Source of the DNA: Marivita hallyeonensis
Lineage (GTDB): Bacteria > Pseudomonadota > Alphaproteobacteria > Rhodobacterales > Rhodobacteraceae
Length of the DNA: 64,000 nucleotides
NCBI RefSeq assembly: GCF_900129875.1
Contig: NZ_FQXC01000003.1
Span: 62,001 to 126,000, forward strand
Direction: 5' to 3'
The notes under the pieces were generated by a model that ran no database searches, was not told the origin of the DNA, and saw nothing but the letters and a program-made list of their open reading frames with translations. Of this stretch, positions 1-8,218 are shown piece by piece; position 1 is the stretch's first letter, and every line of letters starts with the position of its first letter. The position numbers and the translations under genes were made by a program.

Positions 1-189
1 GTCACCTTTGGGATGGGCGTTCGGCTGCACCATCCCGATCATGCGCGCCGGCGTTTTCAGGGCGTCTTCAAGCATCTGAAGGTAGCGCGGCTCGAAAAGG
101 TGCAAGGGCAAGCGTGCACGAGGCAGCAAAAGCGCCCCGGGCAACGGAAACACGGGGATGGAACCCGGAAGGTCAGAGACGCGTGTCAT
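1..189 (-). CDS. LON peptidase substrate-binding (N-terminal) domain protein, partial
   Basis: This is the N-terminal 63 residues of a minus-strand gene that runs off the left edge. The visible sequence has the opening of a free-standing LON substrate-binding domain: an IPVFPLPGALLLP strand, then LHLFEPRYLQML and MIGMVQPN. Such proteins lack the ATPase and protease parts of Lon; their exact role is not established, but they are often encoded beside thioredoxin/CnoX. Here the gene starts 27 bp downstream of the CnoX stop codon on the same strand, so co-transcription is likely. The ATG at 187-189 is the only good start. The C-terminus cannot be judged. Confidence 0.85.
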   Translation of the reverse strand, partial: MTRVSDLPGSIPVFPLPGALLLPRARLPLHLFEPRYLQMLEDALKTPARMIGMVQPNAHPKGD

Positions 190-216
190 GCCCACAGACG
201 TAGCCCCAACGACCCG

Positions 217-1140
217 TCAGGCAAATATCATCGAACTCAATTTACGACGCCCGTTAAGGGCAACCGGATCGTTCGGCTTAAGGGCGTCGAAAACCGTCAT
301 CAACTGTGCTTTCGCGGCGCCGTCATTCCATTCCCGATCCCGGCGGAAAAGCTCCAGCAAATGATCGACGGCGGCCTGGCCGTTACCGGCTGCGTAGAGC
401 GCCTGAGCAAGATCGAAACGCGCCTGATGATTGTCCGGGTTTGCCTCCACTTCCGCCTCGAGTTCGGCGACCGGGCCGGAATTCGCGGCTTGCTTGGCGA
501 GTTCGAGTTGCGCGTGGGCGGCCTCGATTTCGGCACTGCCCGAGATCTCTGCAGGCGCGCCGTTGAGGATTGCTTCGGCCTGTTCCAATTCGCCCATGGC
601 GATATGCGCCCGAACAAGACCCCCATAGGCGCCTGCGTGGTTCGGGTCTTCCTGCAGGATCGCCGCAAAGGTCTGAGCCGCATCGACAGCCGCGCCCGTT
701 TCGAGCATCTCTTCCGCCGCCGCCACGGCATCGTCCAGACCGCCGCTGGCGTCTCCGCCCGCTGCTTTGACGACGCGGTCAACAAAGGCCTTGATTTCGG
801 AGGCTGGCTGCGCCCCTTGGAACATGTCGATGGGACGTCCCTGCACGAATGCCACCACCGTAGGGATCGACTGGATCGGCAAACCCTGCTGCGCCAATGC
901 CTGCACAAGGCCCTGTGCCTCATCGACATTGACCTTCGCCATCTTGACCGCGCCGCGCACCTCTTTCACCGCCGCCTCGAGTTGAGGACCAAGCGTCTTG
1001 CACGGGCCGCACCAAGGTGCCCAGAAATCGACAATCACCGGCGTTTGCATGCTGGCTTCGACGACGTCTGCCATGAAGCCCTGCTCCGAGACGTCTTTGA
1101 TCAGATCGGTGTCTGCCGGGCCTTGTCCGAGTTCGATCAT
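217..1140 (-). CDS. cnoX: CnoX/YbbN-type thioredoxin with TPR tail
   Basis: The 307-residue protein has an N-terminal thioredoxin fold (about residues 10-115) with an intact WCGPC active site at 43-47, followed by TPR-like helices (about 120-305). This is the architecture of YbbN/CnoX, a holdase chaperone that hands oxidised clients to GroEL and DnaK. E. coli YbbN lacks the two-cysteine site, whereas the alphaproteobacterial form keeps it and can reduce disulfides; this protein is of the second kind. A clear AGGAG lies just before the ATG at 1138-1140. It follows the alpha/beta hydrolase by 34 bp and precedes the LON-domain gene, suggesting a small protein-quality-control operon. Function is inferred from family knowledge. 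Confidence 0.9.
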   Translation of the reverse strand: MIELGQGPADTDLIKDVSEQGFMADVVEASMQTPVIVDFWAPWCGPCKTLGPQLEAAVKEVRGAVKMAKVNVDEAQGLVQALAQQGLPIQSIPTVVAFVQGRPIDMFQGAQPASEIKAFVDRVVKAAGGDASGGLDDAVAAAEEMLETGAAVDAAQTFAAILQEDPNHAGAYGGLVRAHIAMGELEQAEAILNGAPAEISGSAEIEAAHAQLELAKQAANSGPVAELEAEVEANPDNHQARFDLAQALYAAGNGQAAVDHLLELFRRDREWNDGAAKAQLMTVFDALKPNDPVALNGRRKLSSMIFA

Positions 1141-1174
1141 TGCTGTCTCCTAAGCGTTCCGATTGCGTTGGGGC

Positions 1175-2014
1175 TTAGATGGCGCAGCGCACACTGCGTT
1201 GCAAGTGGTAGCCGGCAAGCAGAGCGTCTATTCGCGCCGCAACCGCCTCTGGATGGGTGATCGGCACCATGTGCCCGGCCCCTTGAATGACAGCGTCGGT
1301 TGCCTTCGGAATGCGCGCGGCAAGGGCCGCATGGATGGCAGGGATGATCGGGTTCGTCTCGCTTCCTCGGATCAGACAGGTCGGACAGGTGATGTTTTCC
1401 AGTCCATCTGGTTTCAGAAGGCCTGCACTATCGTGAAGGAGTATGGCCTCTGTATCCCGGATGAAATGCATCTGGTTTGCGAAGGCCGCGCGTTCCTTCT
1501 CGCTCAAACTGTCCCATGCACGCCCGTCGCCCCAAACGCGCGTGAATTCCTGCGCGGCCGTGTCCCAATCCTCGGTTTGTAGCGCGGTGCTGAAACCTGC
1601 TTCTTCCACTATGTACGTTTTCAGCGCGGCGGGCTCACTGTTTCGCGCGGCGGCGAAGAGTACCGGTTCGATAAGCGTCACGCTCCGCACCCGGTCGGGT
1701 TCTTCCATTGCAACGCGCAGTGCGACGGTCGCACCAAAACTGTGCCCGATCAGATGCGCGCCGTCGCCAAGACAGTCTTTGGCAATCGCGGTGACCTGAT
1801 CGTGAATGTCGCAACGGTTGTCCCACGCTGCGCTGCGACCATGCCCCGGCATATCCGGGGCAACCATCGTGAGCCTATCGGACAAGAGCTGCGCCAATCG
1901 CCCCCACGCTTTCGAATGCGCCAACGCGCAATGCATAAGAACCGCCGGTTCCGGCCCTTCGCCGAAGCGACGCAAAAAGACCGGAAAGCCGCCTTTGTCG
2001 ACCAAGTGCGTCAA
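1175..2014 (-). CDS. alpha/beta-fold hydrolase
   Basis: This is a single-domain alpha/beta hydrolase. The nucleophile elbow GHSFG (Ser near residue 92) and the C-terminal GAGHMVP with the catalytic His are visible, as is the PDMPGHGRS region typical of the fold. The substrate cannot be predicted. I place the start at a TTG (2012-2014) that overlaps the upstream stop codon as TTGA and gives 279 residues starting just before the fold. An ATG at 2063-2065 would overlap the upstream gene by 55 bp and add residues that do not look like this family. The TTGA overlap implies translational coupling to the DsbA-like gene. Start confidence is moderate, family confidence high. Confidence 0.85.
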   Translation of the reverse strand: MTHLVDKGGFPVFLRRFGEGPEPAVLMHCALAHSKAWGRLAQLLSDRLTMVAPDMPGHGRSAAWDNRCDIHDQVTAIAKDCLGDGAHLIGHSFGATVALRVAMEEPDRVRSVTLIEPVLFAAARNSEPAALKTYIVEEAGFSTALQTEDWDTAAQEFTRVWGDGRAWDSLSEKERAAFANQMHFIRDTEAILLHDSAGLLKPDGLENITCPTCLIRGSETNPIIPAIHAALAARIPKATDAVIQGAGHMVPITHPEAVAARIDALLAGYHLQRSVRCAI

Positions 2015-2610
2015 AGCTTGCCGGAGAGGTAGAGATCCAGATCCGCGATCCGGTCCTGCCCCCAAAACCGCTCGTCAGTGTCGGTGATATAGAACGGCGC
2101 GCCGAAAACCCCCCGCGACACGGCTTCTTCGAGGTTGGCGGCGTAGGTTTCGGCCCCAGCCAATAATCCGCTGTCGGCCAGAGCCGGATCGAAGCCTGCG
2201 TCTTCCAGCGTCGCGCGGACGATGTCATCTTGCGAGATGTCCTTTTCTTCGGCCCAAACGGCGCGCAAGAAGCCATGCGTCAGCTTGCCAAGGTCGCCGC
2301 CTCCCGCGTTCTGCGCGGCAATGATGGCGTAGGACGACGGCGCGCCATTGGTCGGCCAGAACGCAGGCTGCAGGTTCAACGGCATCCCAAGCTTCTTCGA
2401 TTGACGCGTCAATTCCTGCGCACGCAGTTCCATGCGGCTTGGATGCCGTTCCTTGGGCGGTGTGCCACCGGTGCGTCCGAACAAGGCAACAACGTCAAGC
2501 GGCTTGTACGTGATCGTCGCGCCGTGCTTTGCCGCCACCTCTTCCATGCGGGTCCCGGCAAGGTAGGCGTATGGCGACAGTGTTGAGAAAAAGTAATCAA
2601 TGTGGGCCAT
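2011..2610 (-). CDS. DsbA-family oxidoreductase / 2-hydroxychromene-2-carboxylate isomerase-like
   Basis: The 199-residue protein is of the DsbA/kappa-GST thioredoxin-like family. The N-terminus [16 protein letters not shown] carries the SPY motif of 2-hydroxychromene-2-carboxylate isomerases, in which a serine (Ser12) stands where DsbA has cysteine. The C-terminal VFGAPFYI is the cis-Pro loop region. The protein is probably a glutathione-dependent isomerase or transferase rather than a disulfide oxidase; the substrate is unknown and no aromatic degradation genes lie nearby. The ATG at 2608-2610 has a GGAGGA ribosome site, which decides the start over an upstream in-frame ATG. It is the first gene of a four-gene minus-strand run. 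Confidence 0.85.
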   Translation of the reverse strand: MAHIDYFFSTLSPYAYLAGTRMEEVAAKHGATITYKPLDVVALFGRTGGTPPKERHPSRMELRAQELTRQSKKLGMPLNLQPAFWPTNGAPSSYAIIAAQNAGGGDLGKLTHGFLRAVWAEEKDISQDDIVRATLEDAGFDPALADSGLLAGAETYAANLEEAVSRGVFGAPFYITDTDERFWGQDRIADLDLYLSGKL

Positions 2611-2713
2611 TCGGCGTCCTCCCCGCGTGTTCGCTTTGCGCGACGGTAGGCGCATGCTAAGGCGAGCGCAACGTCACGAATCTGTCATATCCGACTGCCA
2701 CGGAGCCCCTTTC

Positions 2714-3724
2714 ATGCCATCCATCGTCGAACCCAAGCTCATTTCGGGCAACGCCAACATGCCTCTTGCGAAAGGGATCGCCCGGCGGATGTCGATGTAT
2801 CGCGGAATGAACGTCGGCTTGGTGGATGCGCGGGTCGAGCGGTTCAACGATCAGGAAGTCTTTGTCGAGGTGTTCGAGAATGTTCGCGGCGAGGATATGT
2901 TCATCATCCAGCCAACCTCGAATCCGGCGAACGACAACCTGATGGAACTGCTCATCATGTCGGATGCGCTACGCCGGTCCTCGGCTTCGCGGATCACGGC
3001 GGTCATCCCCTATTTCGGCTATGCACGCCAGGATCGTCGGTCCAAAGCGCGCACGCCGATCAGCGCAAAACTGGTCGCCAACATGATCGTCGAGGCGGGC
3101 ATTGAACGGGTTCTGACAATGGACCTGCACGCGGCGCAGATCCAGGGTTTCTTCGACATTCCCGTGGACAACCTCTACGCCTCGCCGATCTTCGCGCTCG
3201 ACATTCTGCACCAGTTCAAGGACGGCGTGAAAGACGTCATGGTGGTGTCGCCTGATGTCGGGGGTGTGGCCCGGGCCCGCGAGTTGGCGAAACGGATCAA
3301 CGCGCCGCTGTCCATTGTCGACAAGCGCCGCGAGAAGCCGGGCGAGGTGGCAGAGATGACCGTGATCGGCGATGTGACTGGCAAGAAATGTATCATCGTC
3401 GACGACATCTGCGACACAGCAGGAACGCTCTGCAAAGCCGCCGAAGTGCTGATGGAGCATGGCGCGACCGAGGTTCATTCCTACATCACCCATGGCGTCC
3501 TAAGCGGGCCGGCGGTGGATCGGATCACCAAATCGGTCATGAAATCCTTGGTCATCACTGACAGCATTCAGGCCACGGGCCCGGTGGCGGAGGCCAAGAA
3601 CATCCGGATCGTCCCGACCGCGCCGATGTTCGCGCAGGCGATCCTGAACATCTGGAATGGCACGTCCGTGTCATCCCTTTTCGAGACGGACACACTCGGG
3701 CCGATCTACGAGGGTATTCTGTAA
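2714..3724 (+). CDS. prs: ribose-phosphate pyrophosphokinase
   Basis: This enzyme makes phosphoribosyl pyrophosphate from ribose 5-phosphate and ATP, feeding purine, pyrimidine, histidine, tryptophan and NAD synthesis in the cytoplasm. The PRPP-binding loop [10 protein letters not shown], the catalytic flexible-loop region around [11 protein letters not shown] and the metal-binding [15 protein letters not shown] are all present. At 336 residues it is slightly longer than the usual 310-320, because of a short N-terminal extension and small insertions; I recall alphaproteobacterial enzymes being similar. The ATG at 2714 is preferred over upstream in-frame starts that run into the divergent promoter region. 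It is transcribed alone, with a hairpin 64 bp after its stop. Confidence 0.96.
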   Translation: MPSIVEPKLISGNANMPLAKGIARRMSMYRGMNVGLVDARVERFNDQEVFVEVFENVRGEDMFIIQPTSNPANDNLMELLIMSDALRRSSASRITAVIPYFGYARQDRRSKARTPISAKLVANMIVEAGIERVLTMDLHAAQIQGFFDIPVDNLYASPIFALDILHQFKDGVKDVMVVSPDVGGVARARELAKRINAPLSIVDKRREKPGEVAEMTVIGDVTGKKCIIVDDICDTAGTLCKAAEVLMEHGATEVHSYITHGVLSGPAVDRITKSVMKSLVITDSIQATGPVAEAKNIRIVPTAPMFAQAILNIWNGTSVSSLFETDTLGPIYEGIL

Positions 3725-3787
3725 AGCCCCTGCGCAGGTGGGTCCCTCCGCCGCGCTTCGCAATTCAAACTAAATTAGAAAACCGCA

Positions 3788-3822
3788 AACAACAGGTGAC
3801 CACGATGTGGTCGCCTGTTGTT
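3788..3822. terminator. long hairpin downstream of prs
   Basis: Two 16-nt arms (3788-3803 and 3807-3822) pair with a single G-T wobble around a 3-nt loop, and flanking CGCAA / TTGCG can extend the stem outwards. It lies 64 bp after the prs stop and ends about 205 bp before the tetR start. There is only a weak T-run afterwards, so it may be a terminator, an RNA 3'-end stabiliser or both. Confidence 0.5.
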
Positions 3823-3937
3823 GATTGCGTGTTTCAGGCGCTTCCGATCCACAACCGGTTTCGGGGGGTTCCGTGAGGTCGGCTGCAGACCGGAAGCTTG
3901 TGAGCAAGACAGAGATGCAACCCAACTCTCCCGCTCT

Positions 3938-3990
3938 CAATGTTATTATCAATGTTAGTATTTAAGTCAATAACATTGTAAATAACATGG
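3938..3990. promoter_or_regulatory. clustered inverted/direct repeat operator upstream of tetR
   Basis: An AT-rich block 38 bp before the regulator start contains four copies of one 8-bp half-site: CAATGTTA at 3938-3945 and 3950-3957, and its inverse TAACATTG at 3971-3978 plus TAACATGG (one mismatch) at 3983-3990. Same-orientation copies are 12 bp apart. The outer pair can be read as a perfect 10-bp inverted repeat (3938-3947 with 3969-3978). The symmetry and position suggest a multi-dimer operator for the TetR protein that overlaps its own promoter. The binding protein is inferred; the repeats are seen directly. Confidence 0.6.
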
Positions 3991-4027
3991 TCATTGACTG
4001 AATCTGGTCCATTGCTATGCAGATCGT

Positions 4028-4654
4028 GTGACTACAGAAGCGTCAAATCGGCCGGTTCGCAGAACTGCCAAAGATATCCGCCGCGAAGAAACGCGCGCGC
4101 GTCTTCTCGACGCTGCAAAAAACCTTTTTGCCGAACATGACTACGATTCCGTCACGGTTACTGAAATTGCCCGCGAGGCGGGCGTCACCCACGGAATGAT
4201 CAACGTGTACTTCGGTGGCAAACCGGGGCTGCTCTACGAAATCATCCGGCAGACCAACGCGCTCCAATATGACGACACGCTGAACGTCGCTGCAGAAGAG
4301 GACTCAGCGCTCAAACAGTTGGAACGCACCTTGTTCTCATGGATCGACGGCGACACCGAGGATACGCGACTGCTGGCCGTCATGCAGTCATATTCATGGG
4401 TCTGGCCAAGCGAGACGGAACTCGACAACCAGACTGTCCGTTCCGGGTTCAAAGCCGTGATTGCGAAGATCGTGTCAAATGGAAGCGGCTCTGGGGAATT
4501 CCGATCTTCGCTCGACCCGCACCATACCGCCCGATCGATCTGGGCGATCTACACTTGGGGCATCCGCGCAGCAATTTTCCAGGGTGCCACCGCGCTCGAA
4601 TGCCACACAGAGATCATGCTGCAGGTGCGCCAACTCGTCCTCGCTGATCCATGA
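4028..4654 (+). CDS. TetR-family transcriptional regulator
   Basis: The 208-residue protein has an N-terminal TetR helix-turn-helix (about residues 18-65: RARLLDAAKNLFAEHDYDSVTVTEIAREAGVTHGMINVYFGG split over helices 1-4), with a variable ligand-binding C-terminal half rich in Trp and aromatic residues. The start is a GTG at 4028 with no clear ribosome site, so the exact N-terminus is uncertain. It is followed after 113 bp by an M24-type hydrolase and an M20 deacetylase on the same strand, and preceded by a striking repeat cluster. It probably represses itself and perhaps the two downstream catabolic genes in response to a small nitrogenous metabolite. Ligand unknown. Confidence 0.88.
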   Translation: MTTEASNRPVRRTAKDIRREETRARLLDAAKNLFAEHDYDSVTVTEIAREAGVTHGMINVYFGGKPGLLYEIIRQTNALQYDDTLNVAAEEDSALKQLERTLFSWIDGDTEDTRLLAVMQSYSWVWPSETELDNQTVRSGFKAVIAKIVSNGSGSGEFRSSLDPHHTARSIWAIYTWGIRAAIFQGATALECHTEIMLQVRQLVLADP

Positions 4655-4767
4655 CGTCATCGGCACCCTAACCGAGTGGTGTCGCGGGTGACCTGTTTCC
4701 GTCGCGCTTTTGCTTGATCCATCCTCTCTTCCGGTTGACGCTGCACTGACTGTTCAAGGAGTGCGGA

Positions 4768-5952
4768 ATGCCGATTGAAAACGCCCCTTTCTCTCAAACG
4801 GAATACGACCGCCGGATCGCGCTCACTCGGGGCGCAATGGCCAACGCGGGGCTGGATGCGCTGTTCGTCACCGATCCCTCCAATCAAGCCTGGCTGACCG
4901 GGTATGACGGATGGTCCTTCTACGTGCATCAGGGTGTCCTGCTGCGCATGGACGGCGAACCGGTCTGGTGGGGCCGTCACATGGATATGCTAGGCGGACG
5001 GCGCACCTGCTGGATGCATGATGACAATGTCCTTGGTTACGGCGATCACTACGTGCAATCAACCGTGCGACATCCCATGCAGGACCTCGCGGCGCGCATC
5101 GCGGCGATGGGCCTGGACCGGGCGCGCATCGGTGTCGAAATGGAGAACTACTACTACTCCGCAAAGGCTCACGCCGTACTTGGTGCGGAATTGCCGGACG
5201 CCACACTGATCGACGCCACCGCGCTAGTGAATTGGCAGCGGATCGTCAAATCTGATGAGGAGCTGGCTTTCATTCGCAAAGCCGCACGGATTTCGGATAA
5301 GATCGTTCAGACCGCCATCGACAGGGCGGAACCGGGTCTGCGAAAGAACGACCTTGTGGCGGACATCTTTCATGCCGGCATCACCGGTGTGGATGAGATC
5401 TGGGGCGACTATCCTGCCATCGTCCCGCTTACACCTTCTGGTCTGGATGCCACAGCGGCACACCTGACATGGAACGGCGACCCGATGCGCTCAGGTGAGG
5501 CGACATTCTTTGAACTCTCGGGGTGTTACCGCCGCTATCATGCGCCGCTCTGTCGAACCGTCTTCCTTGGCACCCCGCCGCAGGAGATGCTGGACGCCGA
5601 AAAGGCACAGCTTGAGGGCATCGCCGCCGGTCTGGACGCCGCCCGCGCGGGAAACAGGACCTGCGACATCGCAAATGCTTTCATCGACGTGCTCAAGACA
5701 CACGGTATCCACCGTGAAGGCCGCTGCGGCTATCCCATCGGGCTCAGCTATCCCCCCGATTGGGGTGAGCGCACCGCGTCCATTCGGCCCGAGGACGAAA
5801 CCGTTCTGCAACCTGGAATGACCTTTCATTTCATGCCAGCGCTGTGGATGGACACCTGGGGATTGGAGACAACCGAGACGATCCTCATCACGGAAACCGG
5901 TCCTGCCGAGCCGTTCTGTACCGTCGAACGCAAGCTTTTTGTGAAACCCTGA
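4768..5952 (+). CDS. M24-family hydrolase, ectoine hydrolase (DoeA/EutD)-like
   Basis: The 394-residue protein has the creatinase/M24 two-domain layout and stretches I recognise from ectoine hydrolases: TDPSNQAWLTGYDGWSFYVHQG, GDHYVQST, LVNWQRIVKS and GYPIGLSYPPDWGER. DoeA/EutD open the ectoine ring to N-acetyl-diaminobutyrate. The canonical M24 metal ligands are not conserved: the Asp-x-Gly and Asp-x-Thr-Arg-Thr positions read ELSGCYRRYHAPLCRT, and the GHGIG His is replaced in GYPIG, as in creatinase-like non-peptidase members. AAGGAG precedes the ATG. The next gene, 3 bp on, is ArgE-like rather than the DoeB/EutE deacetylase, and no ectoine uptake genes are present, so the substrate may be ectoine or another cyclic or guanidino compound. 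Confidence 0.8.
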   Translation: MPIENAPFSQTEYDRRIALTRGAMANAGLDALFVTDPSNQAWLTGYDGWSFYVHQGVLLRMDGEPVWWGRHMDMLGGRRTCWMHDDNVLGYGDHYVQSTVRHPMQDLAARIAAMGLDRARIGVEMENYYYSAKAHAVLGAELPDATLIDATALVNWQRIVKSDEELAFIRKAARISDKIVQTAIDRAEPGLRKNDLVADIFHAGITGVDEIWGDYPAIVPLTPSGLDATAAHLTWNGDPMRSGEATFFELSGCYRRYHAPLCRTVFLGTPPQEMLDAEKAQLEGIAAGLDAARAGNRTCDIANAFIDVLKTHGIHREGRCGYPIGLSYPPDWGERTASIRPEDETVLQPGMTFHFMPALWMDTWGLETTETILITETGPAEPFCTVERKLFVKP

Positions 5953-5955
5953 GCG

Positions 5956-7110
5956 ATGGATGCCCTGAACCGAAGTATCGACATCCTGCGCGAGTTGATC
6001 GCGTTCCCGACCGTATCGACCGACAGCAATCTCGATATGATTCAACACATGGCCGGTTTGTTGGAGGAGGCAGGTGCACGCTGCGAACTGATCGCTGCGC
6101 CGTGCGGGACCAAGGCCAACCTCTTCGCAACGCTCGGGCCGGAGCGGGATGGAGGAATCCTCTTGTCCGGCCACAGCGACGTCGTCCCGGTAAGCGATCA
6201 GGAGTGGACCAGCGATCCGTTCGCCATGGAGGAGCGCGACGGGCGGCTCTACGGGCGTGGGACCTGCGACATGAAAGGCTTTATTGCCGCGACGCTCGCC
6301 CTCGCCCCAGTGTTTGCGGCACGTGTCAAAGACCGGCCGCTGCACTTCTCGTTCACCTATGACGAGGAAACCGGCTGCCTTGGCGCACAGCATCTGTCGG
6401 AAGTTCTGAAAGCCAAGGGCCTGACGCCCGGTGTGGCCATCGTCGGCGAACCAACCGAGATGCGCATCATCGACGGACACAAGGGATGCTACGAGTACAC
6501 GACGCGCTTTTCCGGCTTGCCCGGTCACGGATCGCTGCCCGATCAAGGCGTCAATGCGGTCGAATATGCGGTGCGCTACGTGAATCACCTGCTTGGCCTG
6601 AAAGACGCACTGCGCTCCCGCGCCCCGGCGATGTCGGGCTTCGATCCCCCCTGGACCACAGTGAACGTCGGCGCGCTTACTGGCGGGGTTGCCCATAACG
6701 TGATCGCCCCAACAGCGCAGGTCGATTGGGAGATGCGGCCGGTACAGATTGAAGACGCGACTTTCGTCAAAGACAGCCTTCATCGCTTTTGTTCCGAGGA
6801 ACTCCTTCCTCGCATGCGAGCAATCCACCCGGACGCAAGCATTGAGACCGAGGTGATCGGCGAGGTCGCCGGCCTCGAACCCGCCGACGACAACGAAGCC
6901 CGCCGGATCGTGTCGGAATTGACCGGGGCCAACACGTCCGACCTCGTGTCCTTCGGCACGGAGGCCGGCATCTTTCAGGCCCTCGGTATGAATGTTGTCG
7001 TCTGTGGTCCGGGTTCTATAGAACAGGCGCACAAGGCCGACGAATACCTCGCCATCGATCAGCTGGGTCAATGCGTCCGGATGCTGGAACGTCTCGCTGA
7101 ACGGCTGTGA
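5956..7110 (+). CDS. argE: acetylornithine deacetylase-type M20 amidohydrolase
   Basis: The 384-residue M20 metallohydrolase shows the expected dinuclear zinc motifs: GHSDVVPV with the first His-Asp, GRGTCDMKG with the bridging Asp, and YDEETGCLGA with the catalytic Glu-Glu. The closing motif CGPGSIEQAHKADEY carries the last His ligand. The sequence matches the ArgE subfamily (N-acetylornithine to ornithine). It lies 3 bp after the M24 hydrolase gene and is surely co-transcribed, so it may deacetylate the product of that enzyme instead of serving arginine synthesis. The start is the ATG directly after the upstream stop. The gene name reflects family resemblance; physiological substrate is inferred. 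Confidence 0.85.
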   Translation: MDALNRSIDILRELIAFPTVSTDSNLDMIQHMAGLLEEAGARCELIAAPCGTKANLFATLGPERDGGILLSGHSDVVPVSDQEWTSDPFAMEERDGRLYGRGTCDMKGFIAATLALAPVFAARVKDRPLHFSFTYDEETGCLGAQHLSEVLKAKGLTPGVAIVGEPTEMRIIDGHKGCYEYTTRFSGLPGHGSLPDQGVNAVEYAVRYVNHLLGLKDALRSRAPAMSGFDPPWTTVNVGALTGGVAHNVIAPTAQVDWEMRPVQIEDATFVKDSLHRFCSEELLPRMRAIHPDASIETEVIGEVAGLEPADDNEARRIVSELTGANTSDLVSFGTEAGIFQALGMNVVVCGPGSIEQAHKADEYLAIDQLGQCVRMLERLAERL

Positions 7111-7113
7111 TTG

Positions 7114-7141
7114 GTAGGTCGAACCGGTATGTCCGACCTAC
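7114..7141. terminator. hairpin between convergent genes
   Basis: A perfect 8-bp stem (7114-7121 with 7134-7141, loop 12 nt) sits between the argE stop and the stop codon of the convergent hydroxylase gene, which it overlaps. It has no T-run on either side. It may act as a weak bidirectional terminator. Confidence 0.4.
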
Positions 7142-8118
7142 GCTCCCATGATGCGCTTGCGTCGTTCCCTGATCTTCACGTCGGCTGCGACAGTTCCGTC
7201 ATGAAACGATCCAAAGAGTTTGTCCCACGGAATCTCCAGTGACCCGTAATTGCACTCGAAATATCGGTGATGCATTTGGTGGTGAAATGTCCCCAGCTTC
7301 AACCGGTTCTCATCCTTCACGAGAAGCCCCTCGAACCCGGTATGCGTCGTGGCCGCCGTGAGCGTGTAGTATTGCAGGTGATACAGGATATGCACCGGGT
7401 GGGCCGGAACAATGAAGTGAATCAGCACCGAGCCCAGAAAGATCACATGCTCCACCGGGTGCATCGACAGACCTGACCACGGACCGACATTGATGTTGCG
7501 GTGATGCAGGGCATGCACGTGTTTGTAGAGAACCGGCACGTGTAACAGACGGTGGATCCAGTAGAAGTAAAAACTCTCCCAGATCGGAATGAGCAGGAAC
7601 AACAGCACGAACCACACTGGGTGCGCTGCCCAAGTCAGCATCGGCGCGTAGCCATTTGCCAAGGCCCAGAAGAGGAGCACTTCATAGGCCGTCCAGATCG
7701 TCACGCCGCTCGCCAGCGTCCAGAACATGTTGTCCCGGATCTGACCACCCAGCGTGAACTGCCGCCCATCCTTCATCAGCGGGCGCGGATCGAATTTCAG
7801 TCGCTGGCCTTGTTTGGTGAAGGTGTAGAAATACAGGTGGAGCCCGCCCGCGACGACCGTCATCAGCACGAGGTTGCGTACAAACATCTCTGCAATCCAA
7901 CCGACCGCGAGTGTGCGTGTTTCTTCCAGCGGCGGCTGAAACCATGTCAGTGAAACGAATGCGATAGCGACGATGATGAGCTTCTCGGAGATCAGAAACC
8001 AAGAATTCCAGAACCAGAGCGCAATCTCTTTCGGCCGCAGGGGCCACCGAAAAAGCGGCGACACCTGAATTGGAACGTCCGGAACATGGTTCCATCCTTT
8101 GAACGGTGCATCGGCCAC
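7138..8118 (-). CDS. sterol desaturase / fatty acid hydroxylase-family membrane protein
   Basis: The protein is an integral membrane di-iron oxygenase of the fatty-acid hydroxylase superfamily. Hydrophobic segments fill the N-terminal two thirds, and the three histidine boxes are visible: HRLLH, HALHH and HHQMHH. Bacterial members hydroxylate or desaturate lipids, for example sterols, hopanoids, carotenoids or ornithine lipids; which one applies here is unknown. I choose a GTG start at 8118 (326 residues) because GAGGGA lies about 9 nt upstream and the N-terminus VADAPFKGWNHVPDVPI then matches the family; an upstream GTG at 8163 and ATG at 8151 are alternatives. The H-type lectin gene lies upstream on the same strand. 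Confidence 0.85.
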   Translation of the reverse strand: MADAPFKGWNHVPDVPIQVSPLFRWPLRPKEIALWFWNSWFLISEKLIIVAIAFVSLTWFQPPLEETRTLAVGWIAEMFVRNLVLMTVVAGGLHLYFYTFTKQGQRLKFDPRPLMKDGRQFTLGGQIRDNMFWTLASGVTIWTAYEVLLFWALANGYAPMLTWAAHPVWFVLLFLLIPIWESFYFYWIHRLLHVPVLYKHVHALHHRNINVGPWSGLSMHPVEHVIFLGSVLIHFIVPAHPVHILYHLQYYTLTAATTHTGFEGLLVKDENRLKLGTFHHQMHHRYFECNYGSLEIPWDKLFGSFHDGTVAADVKIRERRKRIMGA

Positions 8119-8218
8119 GCGTTGGTTTCCCTCGCAAAGGTGACAACACATCGAAGATGGCACACTCGAAGGTCAGTGTATGTAGACACTCCGCATCAGT
8201 CCGAAAATTCCCTGCGAA

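Noticed and set aside
3770-3952. A 60-codon minus-strand frame between prs and tetR
   Set aside because: It runs through the prs hairpin and the operator repeats, has no ribosome site and no resemblance to a known protein.
5491-7071. A 526-codon minus-strand frame opposite the M24 and ArgE-type genes
   Set aside because: The opposite strand encodes clear M24 and M20 enzymes with their motifs; the frame crosses both genes and has no ribosome site or family resemblance.
4768-7110. A complete ectoine degradation cluster
   Set aside because: Only one DoeA-like gene is seen; the DoeB-type deacetylase, transaminase, dehydrogenase, uptake genes and EnuR are missing nearby. The MocR regulator at 30672 is 23 kb away with no ectoine genes.
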